From NCBI RefSeq assembly GCF_004421005.1, contig NZ_CP038026.1, positions 2,232,001 to 2,296,000 of the forward strand: a stretch of 64,000 bases of DNA, in the 5' to 3' direction. The translations under genes were made by a program, and so were the position numbers. Positions within the stretch are counted from its first letter, which is position 1. Each line of letters starts with the position of its first letter. This document shows positions 26,761 to 34,359 of this stretch, one piece after another. The notes under the pieces are model-generated. The model was not told where the DNA came from, searched no databases, and saw nothing but the letters and a program-made list of their open reading frames with translations. Source of the DNA: Pseudoduganella plicata. GTDB taxonomy: Bacteria; Pseudomonadota; Gammaproteobacteria; Burkholderiales; Burkholderiaceae_D.

Positions 26761-27234
26761 ATGATGAACGGTGCCCCCCATACTCCCATGCACAGCCTGC
26801 GGGCCGAGCACAAACTGATCACCGCGCTGCACGACGTGCTGCGGCAGGAACAGGAGCTGTTGGTGGCCGCCGATATCGAGAGCCTTGACAAGCTGACGCC
26901 GCGCAAGGCCGAACTGATCAACGAAATGGCCTTGCTGGCCAACCAGCGCCACCGCGCGCTGGGCGCCGCCGGTTGCGCACCGCGCGAAGCCGGGATGGAG
27001 ACGTGGCTGGACGCCCACGGCACCGAGGACGACCGCAAGCTGTGGAACGACGTGCTCGGCCAGACCCGCGAAGCCAAGGAACTGAACCGCCTGAACGGCA
27101 TGCTGATCAACCGCCAGATGAGCCACACGCAAGGCGCGCTGCAGGCGCTGCGCCCGCAAGCGCAAGCCGGCGTCTACGGCCCCAGCGGCCGCACCGCGAC
27201 CAACACGGTGTCGCGCGGGTTTGTTGCGCGGTGA
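26761..27234 (+). CDS. flgN: flagellar export chaperone FlgN
   Basis: FlgN is the cytoplasmic chaperone for FlgK and FlgL. ATG at 26761 gives 157 residues. The product is predicted helical throughout residues 12-130, with the coiled-coil region L-L-V-A-A-D-I-E-S-L-D-K-L-T-P-R-K-A-E-L and the conserved N-R-L-N-G-M-L-I-N motif near 108-116 that contacts substrates. It lies 3 bp after flgM and is followed by an intrinsic terminator. Confidence 0.94.
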   Translation: MMNGAPHTPMHSLRAEHKLITALHDVLRQEQELLVAADIESLDKLTPRKAELINEMALLANQRHRALGAAGCAPREAGMETWLDAHGTEDDRKLWNDVLGQTREAKELNRLNGMLINRQMSHTQGALQALRPQAQAGVYGPSGRTATNTVSRGFVAR

Positions 27235-27258
27235 GCGGTTGGGACATGCAAGAACAGA

Positions 27259-27281
27259 ACCGGGCGCTGCCCGGTTTTTTT
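27259..27281 (+). terminator. intrinsic terminator after flgN
   Basis: Stem ACCGGGC (27259-27265) and GCCCGGT (27269-27275) around a three-base loop, followed by a run of seven T (27275-27281). It closes the flgA-flgMN block. Confidence 0.9.
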
Positions 27282-27306
27282 CGCCCCGCTATCGACCCGC
27301 TCCAGC

Positions 27307-27388
27307 ATGAAAACCGGTGACAGGCTCCGGTTTTCATTCGCCTGCCTTACCCGGTGACTGGTTCCGTTTCAAACCGGAACGAGTCACC
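27307..27388. repeat. two adjacent inverted repeats of the GTGACAGG/GTGACTGG type
   Basis: The first repeat has perfect 11-bp arms ATGAAAACCGG (27307-27317) and CCGGTTTTCAT (27327-27337) around TGACAGGCT. The second has 14-bp arms GGTGACTGGTTCCG (27353-27366) and CGGAACGAGTCACC (27375-27388) with one mismatch. The 16-mer CCGGTGACAGGCTCCG at 27314-27329 recurs exactly at 39012-39027. Confidence 0.8.
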
Positions 27389-27580
27389 AGTTTCTGGAAA
27401 ATCGATTCCGCGCATGACCCCGCCGTTCTCGTTACCGAGCGGAACAATGTGTGAATGAAGACACTCTTCGGTATTGCACTTGCCCGATGCGCGGCTGCGT
27501 GCCGTTGTGCGGTATGCTGTCTATACGCTTCTCGAATGAGAAGCATCTTTTGATCGAGAACTTAACCGGTGCCAGAACCG

Positions 27581-27925
27581 ATGTCGGAAGAACGCCGCGC
27601 CCACGTGCGCCGGCTGCTGCAGGTCGATGCATTCGTGACCACCGAAGGTCTCGAGCAGCGCTGGCGCGCGCAGATCATCGACATCGCCCGCATGGCCACG
27701 GGCTTCATCACCGCCGAGGAGTTGCCGGAACGGACCCGCTACCGCCTGCAGTTTCGCTTTCCCGGCAGCGACATCCAGGACGAAGTCGAGATGACGCTTG
27801 TCTACTGCCATACCGTCGGCACGCAGGGGCGCTTCCACTACGGCGCGCGCATCCTGGCGGTGTCGCAGGAATGCGTCGATCGTATCGTCGAATACGTCAC
27901 GCGCGGCAATCCGCGCATGCGCTAG
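27581..27925 (+). CDS. PilZ-domain protein (probable c-di-GMP receptor)
   Basis: Single-domain PilZ proteins bind cyclic di-GMP and often adjust motility. ATG at 27581 (MSEERRAHVRRLLQ) gives 114 residues; an in-frame GTG at 27569 is possible. The E-R-R-A-H-V-R-R stretch near residues 3-10 resembles the RxxxR c-di-GMP-binding motif, and the second half of the motif (D/N-x-S-x-x-G) is represented by D-I-A-R-M-A-T-G-F near 44-52, which departs from consensus. The rest is beta-rich, as in PilZ barrels. Its place between flagellar genes supports a motility role; ligand binding is unproven because the motif is imperfect. Confidence 0.75.
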   Translation: MSEERRAHVRRLLQVDAFVTTEGLEQRWRAQIIDIARMATGFITAEELPERTRYRLQFRFPGSDIQDEVEMTLVYCHTVGTQGRFHYGARILAVSQECVDRIVEYVTRGNPRMR

Positions 27926-27990
27926 CGGCGGTTACAATCGCTAACAAGCTCGCTGGGAAGCGCCCTGGCGGGGCTCGTAAAATCGTTTTC

Positions 27991-28206
27991 ATGAACCGGC
28001 GCGCCGACTCCTCCACTGCCGAAAAACTGCATATCGCCCTGCTGACGAAAGAGGCCTTCGGCCTGGAAGCAGCGGAGCGGTACATGCGTTTTTCCGGCCT
28101 CGACCCGCGCCAGCTGAACGATGTACTCGCCCGCACGGCCGAACAGCGCAGGGCCGCCACCGCCTTCGGCGACTCCCATCCCGACCGGCGCTCGCGGCCG
28201 CGCTGA
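27991..28206 (+). CDS. small protein of unknown function
   Basis: ATG at 27991 gives 71 residues, with a TAAAAT hexamer 12 bp upstream that could be a -10 box. The sequence is helical and well composed (E-K-L-H-I-A-L-L-T-K-E-A-F-G-L-E-A-A-E-R-Y and L-D-P-R-Q-L-N-D-V-L-A-R), ending in an Arg-rich tail. No family is recognised. It follows the PilZ gene by 65 bp on the same strand. Confidence 0.5.
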   Translation: MNRRADSSTAEKLHIALLTKEAFGLEAAERYMRFSGLDPRQLNDVLARTAEQRRAATAFGDSHPDRRSRPR

Positions 28207-28259
28207 ACTCGCCCCGCACCGCGGAACTCAGCGTTCCCGTAAGGGTAGTGTATCCGGCG

Positions 28260-28736
28260 CTAACGTGACGAAGGCGAAGCCATCCGGCGGATCGAATCCA
28301 GAGTTCGGCTGGCATCGAGCGAAACCGTTGCCTCGCGGCGCGTCAGTGCAATCGGAACACCGTCCGGCCCGGTGCAGGTCATTGCGGCAGCGGCCTCGTT
28401 GTGTAGGCAGATCACCGCCGGAATGGCACGTCCAGCCTTGCTGCTGGGCAGGAATGGCTGGGCCGTCAGCGTTGCCCCATCCAGCGTGACGCGAACGGGA
28501 AATCCGATGGACGGGCGCGGCCCGGACTGACCGCCGTCCTTGCCATCGACATGCTGCAACGGTGCGGCTGAACCGATCATCATGCCCAAACCGTCAGCGT
28601 CCAGGTGCATTTCCGTCCGGGTCCCGGTATCAGAGGCCGTCGCCCAAACGCCCGTGACGCTGTCTGGCAGTCCGCCCGCGGCGTTGGCGCAGCAATGCAA
28701 CAACGCCGCGAGCGCGAGAATAGCGCTTCGCATCAT
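28260..28736 (-). CDS. exported protein of unknown function
   Basis: ATG at 28736 gives 158 residues with a Sec signal peptide (about 1-20, A-I-L-A-L-A-A-L-L-H-C-C-A-N-A-A). The mature part contains G-V-W-A-T near 30 and a C-L-H-N...C-T-G-P pair of cysteines near 110-122 that could form a disulfide. No family is recognised. The start overlaps the stop of the upstream gene by four bases, so the two form a translationally coupled pair. Confidence 0.7.
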   Translation of the reverse strand: MMRSAILALAALLHCCANAAGGLPDSVTGVWATASDTGTRTEMHLDADGLGMMIGSAAPLQHVDGKDGGQSGPRPSIGFPVRVTLDGATLTAQPFLPSSKAGRAIPAVICLHNEAAAAMTCTGPDGVPIALTRREATVSLDASRTLDSIRRMASPSSR

Positions 28737-29032
28737 GCGCCGGCCGCCTTCAACCAGTCCCGTCCGCGCGCATCCAGTGCGCGGGCAATGACGTCGGGCG
28801 GCAGCGTGTAGACGGTGGCCCAGCTGGCGCGGCCGTCCGCCGTGTTCGACGGGAAGCTGGCCGTCTCAATGGGCCAATGGTACTTGCGTTTCAACGCGCG
28901 GACGATGGCGGCCAGCGTGACACGCCCGCGCAAGGGTTCGGCACCGAGCTGGTCGGCATTGGATAACAGCACGGCAAGGACGGCCCCGCGCGCGGTGCGC
29001 GGACCGGGGAAGACAGGAGTTTTCTGTGGCAT
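28733..29032 (-). CDS. small basic protein of unknown function
   Basis: ATG at 29032 gives 99 residues. It begins with P-Q-K-T-P-V-F-P-G-P-R-T-A-R-G and continues with a helical segment (A-V-L-A-V-L-L-S-N-A-D-Q-L) and a winged-helix-like pattern (L-A-A-I-V-R-A-L-K-R-K-Y-H-W-P-I-E-T). A DNA-binding role is possible but not shown. It overlaps the following exported-protein gene by four bases. Confidence 0.6.
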   Translation of the reverse strand: MPQKTPVFPGPRTARGAVLAVLLSNADQLGAEPLRGRVTLAAIVRALKRKYHWPIETASFPSNTADGRASWATVYTLPPDVIARALDARGRDWLKAAGA

Positions 29033-29075
29033 GGCGCCATTCTAGCGGCACAGCACCGCACGCACCCATGAGCAC

Positions 29076-29180
29076 GTGTCCACCTCGGGGTCACACCCCT
29101 ACAAGGACACGGACTCAGCAGTTGGGAATAGATGAGCTCGTGCCTATGTCGGGGGGTGACCCCAGGGTGGACACGGACTG
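29076..29180. repeat. long imperfect inverted repeat in the gap before the DUF4256 gene
   Basis: The left part, starting GTGTCCACCTCGGGGTCAC near 29076, pairs with the right part ending GTGACCCCAGGGTGGACAC near 29173, with few mismatches over about 26 bp. Inside, GGACACGGACT occurs twice (29105-29115 and 29169-29179) as a direct repeat. The 220-bp gap 29033-29252 shows nothing else. Confidence 0.65.
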
Positions 29181-29252
29181 GGCTATGACCTTGGCTTTGG
29201 CACGCGAGGACGATTGTGATAGCTTTGCATCGGTTCGCTTCCGGAGACTACG

Positions 29253-29792
29253 ATGACGGCTGATCAGGCGTTGCTGCAGGAGTTACAGGCGCGGTTCGAG
29301 CGCAACATGGCGCGCCATCGGGGCGTCGCGTGGGCCGATGTGGCAGCCCGGCTCGACGCCGCGCCTGCCGCATTGACCGCCCTGCGCGCAATGGAGGACA
29401 GTGGCGGCGAGCCGGACGTTGTCGGCCACGACGAGGGCACTGGCCGCATCGTCTTCTGCGACTGCGCCGCCGAAACGCCGGCCGGACGGCGCAGCCTGTG
29501 CTACGACGGCGCCGCGCTGGCGGCGCGCAAGGAAGCGAAACCATCCGGCAATGCCGTCGACATGGCAAAGGCGATGGGCATCGAGCTGCTGACGGAAGAG
29601 CAGTACCGCGCGCTGCAGCAGCTGGGCGACTTCGACCTGAAGACATCGTCCTGGATCGTCACCCCGCCGGACATCCGCAAGCAGGGTGGCGCCCTGTTCT
29701 GCGACCGGCGCTACGGCCGCGTCTTCACGTATCACAACGGCGCGCAGTCCTACTATGCCGTGCGCGGCTTTCGCGGCGCGCTGACCGTATGA
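29253..29792 (+). CDS. DUF4256-family protein
   Basis: The 179-residue product matches the DUF4256 pattern along its whole length: L-x-x-R-F-x-x-N-M-x-R-H near residues 12-23, G-G-E-P-D-V-V-G-H-D near 52-61, A-E-T-P-A-G-R-R-S-L-C-Y-D near 73-85, the M-G-I-E-L-L-T-E-E-Q-Y-R-A-L segment near 107-120, and D-L-K-T-S-S-W with F-C-D-R-R-Y-G-R-V-F near the end. The family has no established function. Its stop overlaps the start of the AraC-type regulator (ATGA at 29789-29792). Confidence 0.93.
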   Translation: MTADQALLQELQARFERNMARHRGVAWADVAARLDAAPAALTALRAMEDSGGEPDVVGHDEGTGRIVFCDCAAETPAGRRSLCYDGAALAARKEAKPSGNAVDMAKAMGIELLTEEQYRALQQLGDFDLKTSSWIVTPPDIRKQGGALFCDRRYGRVFTYHNGAQSYYAVRGFRGALTV

Positions 29793-30238
29793 ACGACACG
29801 AGGCGCCTGCAGGAGCTGGTGCGCCTGCGCCGCGTGCGCGACCGCATGGACCGCGAGTATGCGCAGCCGCTCAATGTCGAGGAACTGGCGCGGGGCGTGA
29901 ACATGTCGGCGGGCCATTTGAGCCGGCAGTTCAAGCTGGCCTATGGCGAATCGCCCTACTCCTACCTGATGACACGCCGCATCGAGCGGGCGATGGCGCT
30001 GCTGCGCCGCGGCGACATGAGCGTGACGGATGTCTGCTTCGAGGTAGGCTGTTCGTCATTGGGCACATTCAGCACCCGCTTCACGGCGCTGGTCGGCGTG
30101 GCGCCGTCCGTCTACCGCGGCGAGTCCGCCAACGCCACGATGGGCATCCCACCGTGCATCGCCAGGCAAATTACGCGTCCGGTCAGGAATGAAGAAGCGG
30201 CGCCGCCAGCGCGTCGTTATGCTGGCATCTTCAGATGA
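29789..30238 (+). CDS. AraC-family transcriptional regulator (DNA-binding domain only)
   Basis: ATG at 29789 overlaps the DUF4256 stop. The 149-residue product is essentially one AraC HTH domain (about 18-115): L-N-V-E-E-L-A-R-G-V-N-M-S-A-G-H-L-S-R-Q-F forms the first helix-turn-helix and V-T-D-V-C-F-E-V-G-C-S-S-L-G-T-F-S-T-R-F the second. No N-terminal ligand domain is present, so it resembles stand-alone regulators that sit with glyoxalase/VOC genes. The VOC gene follows after 25 bp; the three genes probably form one operon. Confidence 0.92.
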   Translation: MNDTRRLQELVRLRRVRDRMDREYAQPLNVEELARGVNMSAGHLSRQFKLAYGESPYSYLMTRRIERAMALLRRGDMSVTDVCFEVGCSSLGTFSTRFTALVGVAPSVYRGESANATMGIPPCIARQITRPVRNEEAAPPARRYAGIFR

Positions 30239-30263
30239 CGAACCAGAACAAAGGAGATCCACG

Positions 30264-30689
30264 TTGGACATCTCGATTCACTCGACCTTCCTGCCCCACA
30301 CGGACGCCGAAGCCTCGCTGGCGTTCTACCGCGACACGCTCGGCTTCGAGGTGCGCAACGACGTGGCCTACGGCGCGCTGCGCTGGATTACCGTGGGACC
30401 GAAAGGCCAGCCGGGCACATCGATCGTCCTGTCCCCGCCAGGTGTCGCACCGGGCACGACCGAGGAGGAGCGCCGCACGATCACGGAAATGATGGCCAAG
30501 GGAACGTATGCGATGCTGCTGCTGGCCACGCAGGACCTAGACGCCACGTTCGACAAGCTGCAGATGCGCGAAGTAGACATCGTGCAGGAGCCGACCGACC
30601 AGCCGTACGGCGTGCGCGACTGCGCGCTGCGCGATCCGGCCGGGAACATGATCAGGATTCAGCAGGTGAAGGCGGCTGTCGCCGCGTGA
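30264..30689 (+). CDS. VOC (glyoxalase/bleomycin-resistance) superfamily protein
   Basis: TTG at 30264 is the likely start because AAGGAG lies at 30251-30256; the upstream reading of the frame overlaps the regulator. The 141-residue product has the VOC fold pattern: H-T-D-A-E-A-S-L-A-F-Y-R-D-T-L-G-F-E near 13-30, and Y-G-V-R-D-C-A-L-R-D-P-A-G-N-M-I-R-I near 115-132. A metal-binding enzyme or binding protein is likely; the substrate cannot be told. It is convergent with the next gene and overlaps its 3' end by 38 bp. Confidence 0.9.
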   Translation: MDISIHSTFLPHTDAEASLAFYRDTLGFEVRNDVAYGALRWITVGPKGQPGTSIVLSPPGVAPGTTEEERRTITEMMAKGTYAMLLLATQDLDATFDKLQMREVDIVQEPTDQPYGVRDCALRDPAGNMIRIQQVKAAVAA

Positions 30690-31542
30690 GGGTCAGCAGG
30701 CGCCGCCACAGCGATACGGGCTGTCCGCCCTGCCCTGCCGCGATGGGGACTGAAATTCTGTCGCGGTAAGGGAACCGGTCACCATGCTCTTTGGGACAGG
30801 TCATGAACGCGCGGCAGGTCAGGAGTTCGATGCGCTCGGGTCGCGTGAGGTCGTCTTCGGCCGGCTCTGCCGGGTCGAGCCGCGCCAGGTCCGTTGGCGC
30901 ATCCACATTGAAATGATAGTGACCGTCCAGCGCATAATCGCGCCGGAATGCCGTTCGCCAAGCCGAGTTGCCGCCCCATCCATGCGCCAGATCGTGCGTC
31001 GGGCGGCGCTCGCGGCTGTACGCCCAATACAGTGTGGATGCCTCCGCAATTCCGGGCGTCAGCACGTCGCCACCGGCCACGACCGAGACGCCGCCGCGGA
31101 CGACCAAGAGCGAGCCCAACATGAGACACGGCCAGTGCCATGTCACTATTCGAGGCGTCGCACGCAGATCGGGAGCCGCCACTGTGTTGACTACCTCGTG
31201 ATAAAAAGGCGTGTAACTGTGTGGACGTATCGCATCGATACCGAGCCTGCCCAGAAAATCCTCGACCTGCGTCATGGACAACATAGCGTCGCCATCTTCA
31301 CGGCTGGCCGCCTGGAGCAGCCGGTCACACAAGCGGCCCAACGCATTCAGGCGCCAGAGCTCCTGCTGGCTCACTGCCGGCACGGCGCTGCGGCCCCGCT
31401 CCCGCAAGGAGGCCAGCCAGGTGGTTTCCTCGACGTTTGCCGCCAGCCATGCCGTCAGCAGGCCGGCGACTGCGTCGTCACGCGCGTCGTCGACTGCTTC
31501 GATGAGGAAGCGATAGGGACATGCCTGCGTCATGCCAAGCAT
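30652..31542 (-). CDS. hypothetical protein of about 296 residues
   Basis: The frame is open from a GTG at 31566; ATG codons at 31542 and 31533 are alternatives and none has a clear ribosome site. The product is soluble, with no signal peptide. A distinctive segment near the middle, D-L-A-H-G-W-G-G-N-S-A-W-R-T-A-F-R-R-D-Y, and C-R-A-F-M-T-C-P-K-E-H-G-D near the end look conserved, but I cannot assign a family. The end overlaps the VOC gene on the opposite strand. Confidence 0.7.
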   Translation of the reverse strand: MLGMTQACPYRFLIEAVDDARDDAVAGLLTAWLAANVEETTWLASLRERGRSAVPAVSQQELWRLNALGRLCDRLLQAASREDGDAMLSMTQVEDFLGRLGIDAIRPHSYTPFYHEVVNTVAAPDLRATPRIVTWHWPCLMLGSLLVVRGGVSVVAGGDVLTPGIAEASTLYWAYSRERRPTHDLAHGWGGNSAWRTAFRRDYALDGHYHFNVDAPTDLARLDPAEPAEDDLTRPERIELLTCRAFMTCPKEHGDRFPYRDRISVPIAAGQGGQPVSLWRRLLTLTRRQPPSPAES

Positions 31543-31625
31543 AATGCCGAAAATTCTGCATGACACGCCATCAGGACTCCATGAAGAAATAGCGACGGTC
31601 GTTCAGCAAGCGCCGCCATAATCCA

Positions 31626-32033
31626 CTACAGGCTCTCATACTTGCCATCGTCGCGGACGCACAGCACGCAGGTCAGGAACCACCGTCCGCTCGCCCGCTG
31701 CAGCACGTACGCGCAATCTTCACCTGTCGACGCTCCCCGGGTCATGACGAGGCAGGTATCGTCCACGTACTCGACAGCCACGACCTGCTCTCGCGCGGTA
31801 TGCACCGGCTCGGCACTCAATGCCACAGGCCGCGCTTCCAGCTCGGGCGGGCAGTACTTGCTCAGCAGGACGCGGTACGCGACCTCCGCCGCGGTCAGGC
31901 CGGTACTGCGGTCGCGCTCAAAGGCGCGCCATGCGAACAGCGACCACGCCTCGTGGTCCTCGATGAATGCATGGATGAAAGGTTCCGGTTCGAGCAGCGC
32001 GACAGGCCCGGCGATCGGTGCGTAGGAAGACAT
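31626..32033 (-). CDS. hypothetical protein, possibly NTF2-fold
   Basis: ATG at 32033 gives 135 residues. The alternating pattern in the second half (R-E-Q-V-V-A-V-E-Y-V-D-D-T-C-L-V-M-T-R and R-W-F-L-T-C-V-L-C-V-R-D-D-G-K-Y-E-S-L at the end) suggests the curved sheet of NTF2-like proteins, including small polymorphic-toxin immunity proteins, but this is a weak fold guess. It starts 20 bp after the motD stop on the same strand and may be read through from the fliA-motCD operon. Confidence 0.65.
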   Translation of the reverse strand: MSSYAPIAGPVALLEPEPFIHAFIEDHEAWSLFAWRAFERDRSTGLTAAEVAYRVLLSKYCPPELEARPVALSAEPVHTAREQVVAVEYVDDTCLVMTRGASTGEDCAYVLQRASGRWFLTCVLCVRDDGKYESL

Positions 32034-32053
32034 CGAAAAGGATCGCAGGCCGA

Positions 32054-32857
32054 TTACTGCGCCGGCTGGGGTGCCGCCGGCGCCGGCGCCGCCTCAGCCG
32101 CCGTCGGAATCTCCGTCTCCGGATCGGGCACCCCGGACAAGATGGTCACCGCCACGCGCCGGTTGCGCGCACGGCCAATCGGGTCGTTGTTGTCCGCAAC
32201 CGGCTGGTTGGACGCATGACCGACGGCCGTCAGCCGCTCCGGCGCCACGCCGGACTCGATGAACAGCCGCACGACGGTGGCGGCACGGATCGACGACAGC
32301 TCCCAGTTCGACGCATAGATATTGCGGATCGGCTGGTTGTCCGTGTGGCCTTCCACCTGCACGGCGTGCGGGTCGTCCTTCAGGAGGCTGGCAACGGCCT
32401 GCAGCGCTTCGCGCGACGCTTCCGTCAGCTTCGCTTCGCCCGGATCGAACAGCACGGAGGCGTTGATCTCGACGGACACGCCGCGGCTGTTCTGCGTGAC
32501 GCGTACCTTGCCTTCCTTGACGAGCGGCGCCATCGTGGAAAGCAGGTCCTGGGCCAGCTTCGTCATGCGCACTTTTTCCTGCACGATCATGGCGCGGCGG
32601 CGGATGGCCTGGGGCGTGGCTTGCGGCGTCGTCTGCACTTCCGTGTTCTGAACGATGGCCGCGCCGGCGCCGCCGAAGGCGTCGCCCAGCGCGTCCGAGA
32701 AGACCTTGTACTTGCCCGTATTGACCACCGAGATCGCATACATCACAACAAAAAACGCGAACAGCAGCGTGATGAAATCGGCGTACGAGATGAGCCAGCG
32801 CTCGTGGTTTTCCGGCTCTTCGTCGTACGGTCGGCGGGCGCGGCGGTATTGGCTCAT
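32054..32857 (-). CDS. motD: flagellar stator protein MotD (MotB/OmpA family)
   Basis: MotB-type proteins anchor the stator to peptidoglycan and carry the proton-binding Asp. ATG at 32857 gives 267 residues. A short basic N-terminus leads to the single transmembrane helix (about 22-45) with Y-A-D-F-I-T-L-L-F-A-F-F, where the Asp near residue 27 is the expected proton carrier. The OmpA-like domain (about 110-240) has V-E-G-H-T-D-N-Q-P-I and N-W-E-L-S-S-I-R-A. The Pro/Ala-rich tail is dispensable in relatives. Its pairing with motC downstream of fliA follows the MotCD arrangement of Pseudomonas and many Burkholderiales; the choice of MotD over MotB is from context. Confidence 0.9.
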   Translation of the reverse strand: MSQYRRARRPYDEEPENHERWLISYADFITLLFAFFVVMYAISVVNTGKYKVFSDALGDAFGGAGAAIVQNTEVQTTPQATPQAIRRRAMIVQEKVRMTKLAQDLLSTMAPLVKEGKVRVTQNSRGVSVEINASVLFDPGEAKLTEASREALQAVASLLKDDPHAVQVEGHTDNQPIRNIYASNWELSSIRAATVVRLFIESGVAPERLTAVGHASNQPVADNNDPIGRARNRRVAVTILSGVPDPETEIPTAAEAAPAPAAPQPAQ

Positions 32858-32872
32858 GGCTGAACTTTGGCG

Positions 32873-33619
32873 TCAGTGATCGCGCATCAGCGTGGCGATG
32901 CGCTCGTCCATGATGCGGGTGAAGTCGCCCGTGGCGATATCGTGGAACACGGCCGCGGCGATTTCCTGCTGGTGCACCTGGGCCGTGACGATGTTCTTCA
33001 GCTTGTTGGCGATCGGGTAGAAGAACAGGTTGGCCAGGCCGACACCGTAAATCGTGGAGACGAACGCCACCGCGATGCCGGGGCCCAGCTTGGCCGGGTC
33101 CGACAGGTTTTCCATCACGTGGATCAGGCCCAGCACGGCGCCCAGGATGCCGATCGTGGGCGAGTAGCCGGCCGCCGATTCCCACACGCGCACGGCCTGG
33201 CGCTCGGCCGTCTCGAACGCGGTGATTTCCGTGTCCAGCAACTGGCGCAGTTTGTCCGGCTGGATGCCGTCGATAATCATGCGCAGGCCCTTGGCCATGA
33301 ACGGATCGGTGGCGGCGGCCATATGACGCTCCAGCGCCAGGGGACCGGCGCGGCGCACCGTCTGGTTCCACGTCTGGATGTCTTTCTTCAGGGCGGCGCG
33401 GGTATCCGCCGGGGGACGGATCACCCAGCGCAGCATGACGATGCCGCGCCGCAGGGTACCGGGGCGCGTCTGCAGCAATACGGCGCCCAACGTGCCGATG
33501 ACCACGATGGCAAACGCGGCCGGCTGCACCAGCGAGGAAAGCTTGCCACCCTCGAGCGACTGTCCGACGATCAGGCCAGCCAGCGCCAGCAGTATGCCGG
33601 CTACGCTGGACCAGTCCAT
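32873..33619 (-). CDS. motC: flagellar stator protein MotC (MotA/ExbB family)
   Basis: MotA-type proteins form the ion channel of the stator with MotB. ATG at 33619 gives 248 residues, with four membrane segments (about 5-22, 33-50, 145-168, 178-200). The P-T-I-G-I-L-G-A-V-L-G-L segment and the later G-I-A-V-A-F-V-S-T-I-Y-G-V-G-L-A-N-L-F are family hallmarks; the cytoplasmic loop holds conserved charged residues that meet FliG. The start overlaps the fliA stop by 19 bases and motD follows after 15 bp. Confidence 0.92.
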   Translation of the reverse strand: MDWSSVAGILLALAGLIVGQSLEGGKLSSLVQPAAFAIVVIGTLGAVLLQTRPGTLRRGIVMLRWVIRPPADTRAALKKDIQTWNQTVRRAGPLALERHMAAATDPFMAKGLRMIIDGIQPDKLRQLLDTEITAFETAERQAVRVWESAAGYSPTIGILGAVLGLIHVMENLSDPAKLGPGIAVAFVSTIYGVGLANLFFYPIANKLKNIVTAQVHQQEIAAAVFHDIATGDFTRIMDERIATLMRDH

Positions 33620-34332
33620 GCCTGCTCCCTCAAGGTGGCGCGCAGCCGCGCGACGGCCTGCGTATGCAGCTGCGATACGCGCGATTCGGAGACGCCCATG
33701 ACGGCGCCGATTTCTTTCAGGTTCAACTCTTCCTCGTAGTACAGGCCCATCAGCAGCTTCTCGCGCGGCGGCAGCGCATCGATCGCATCGATGACGGCCT
33801 GGCGGAAGTCCGTGTCCATCAGCGCGCGCAGCGGATCGGCATCCTCGTCGTGCGCGTAGCGGTCGAGGAAGCTGTCGCTGCCGTCCTCGTTCTTGAAGTC
33901 CTCGTAGTACACCAACTGGTGGCCGCCGCCTTCGGACAGCATCTCCTGGTAGTCCGCCAGGGACAGCTTGAGCGACTTCGCAACCTCGGACTCGCTGGGC
34001 GGCCGCCCCAGCTTCTGCTGCAGCGACGCCATGGCCGTCTCGATCTTGCGCATGTCCTGGCGCATCGTGCGCGGCATCCAGTCGCTGCTGCGCAACTCGT
34101 CCAGCATGGCGCCGCGGATACGCATCACCGCATAGGTCTCGAACTGCGCACCATGCGTCTCCTCATAGCGTCCGATTGCGTCGAGCAGGCCGATCATGCC
34201 TGCCTGTACCAGGTCATCGACTTCCACGCTGGGCGGCAATTTTGCCTTCATGTGGTGGGCAAGGCGCTTCACGAGAGGCATGTGCTCCGTCAGCAGCGAA
34301 TCCTTGTTCACCTTCCCTTTGACCGTGTACAT
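33601..34332 (-). CDS. fliA: flagellar sigma factor FliA (sigma-28)
   Basis: FliA directs transcription of late flagellar genes such as those behind the two promoters at 17786 and 26338. ATG at 34332 gives 243 residues. Region 2 has V-D-D-L-V-Q-A-G-M-I-G-L-L-D-A-I (about 38-53) and F-E-T-Y-A-V-M-R-I-R-G-A-M-L-D-E-L-R (about 64-81); region 4 has L-K-E-I-G-A-V-M-G-V-S-E-S-R-V-S-Q-L (about 208-225). It lies downstream of flhG and overlaps motC. Confidence 0.97.
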   Translation of the reverse strand: MYTVKGKVNKDSLLTEHMPLVKRLAHHMKAKLPPSVEVDDLVQAGMIGLLDAIGRYEETHGAQFETYAVMRIRGAMLDELRSSDWMPRTMRQDMRKIETAMASLQQKLGRPPSESEVAKSLKLSLADYQEMLSEGGGHQLVYYEDFKNEDGSDSFLDRYAHDEDADPLRALMDTDFRQAVIDAIDALPPREKLLMGLYYEEELNLKEIGAVMGVSESRVSQLHTQAVARLRATLREQAWTGPA

Positions 34333-34359
34333 AAATTGTTCTACTTGTTATCGGCTCAT

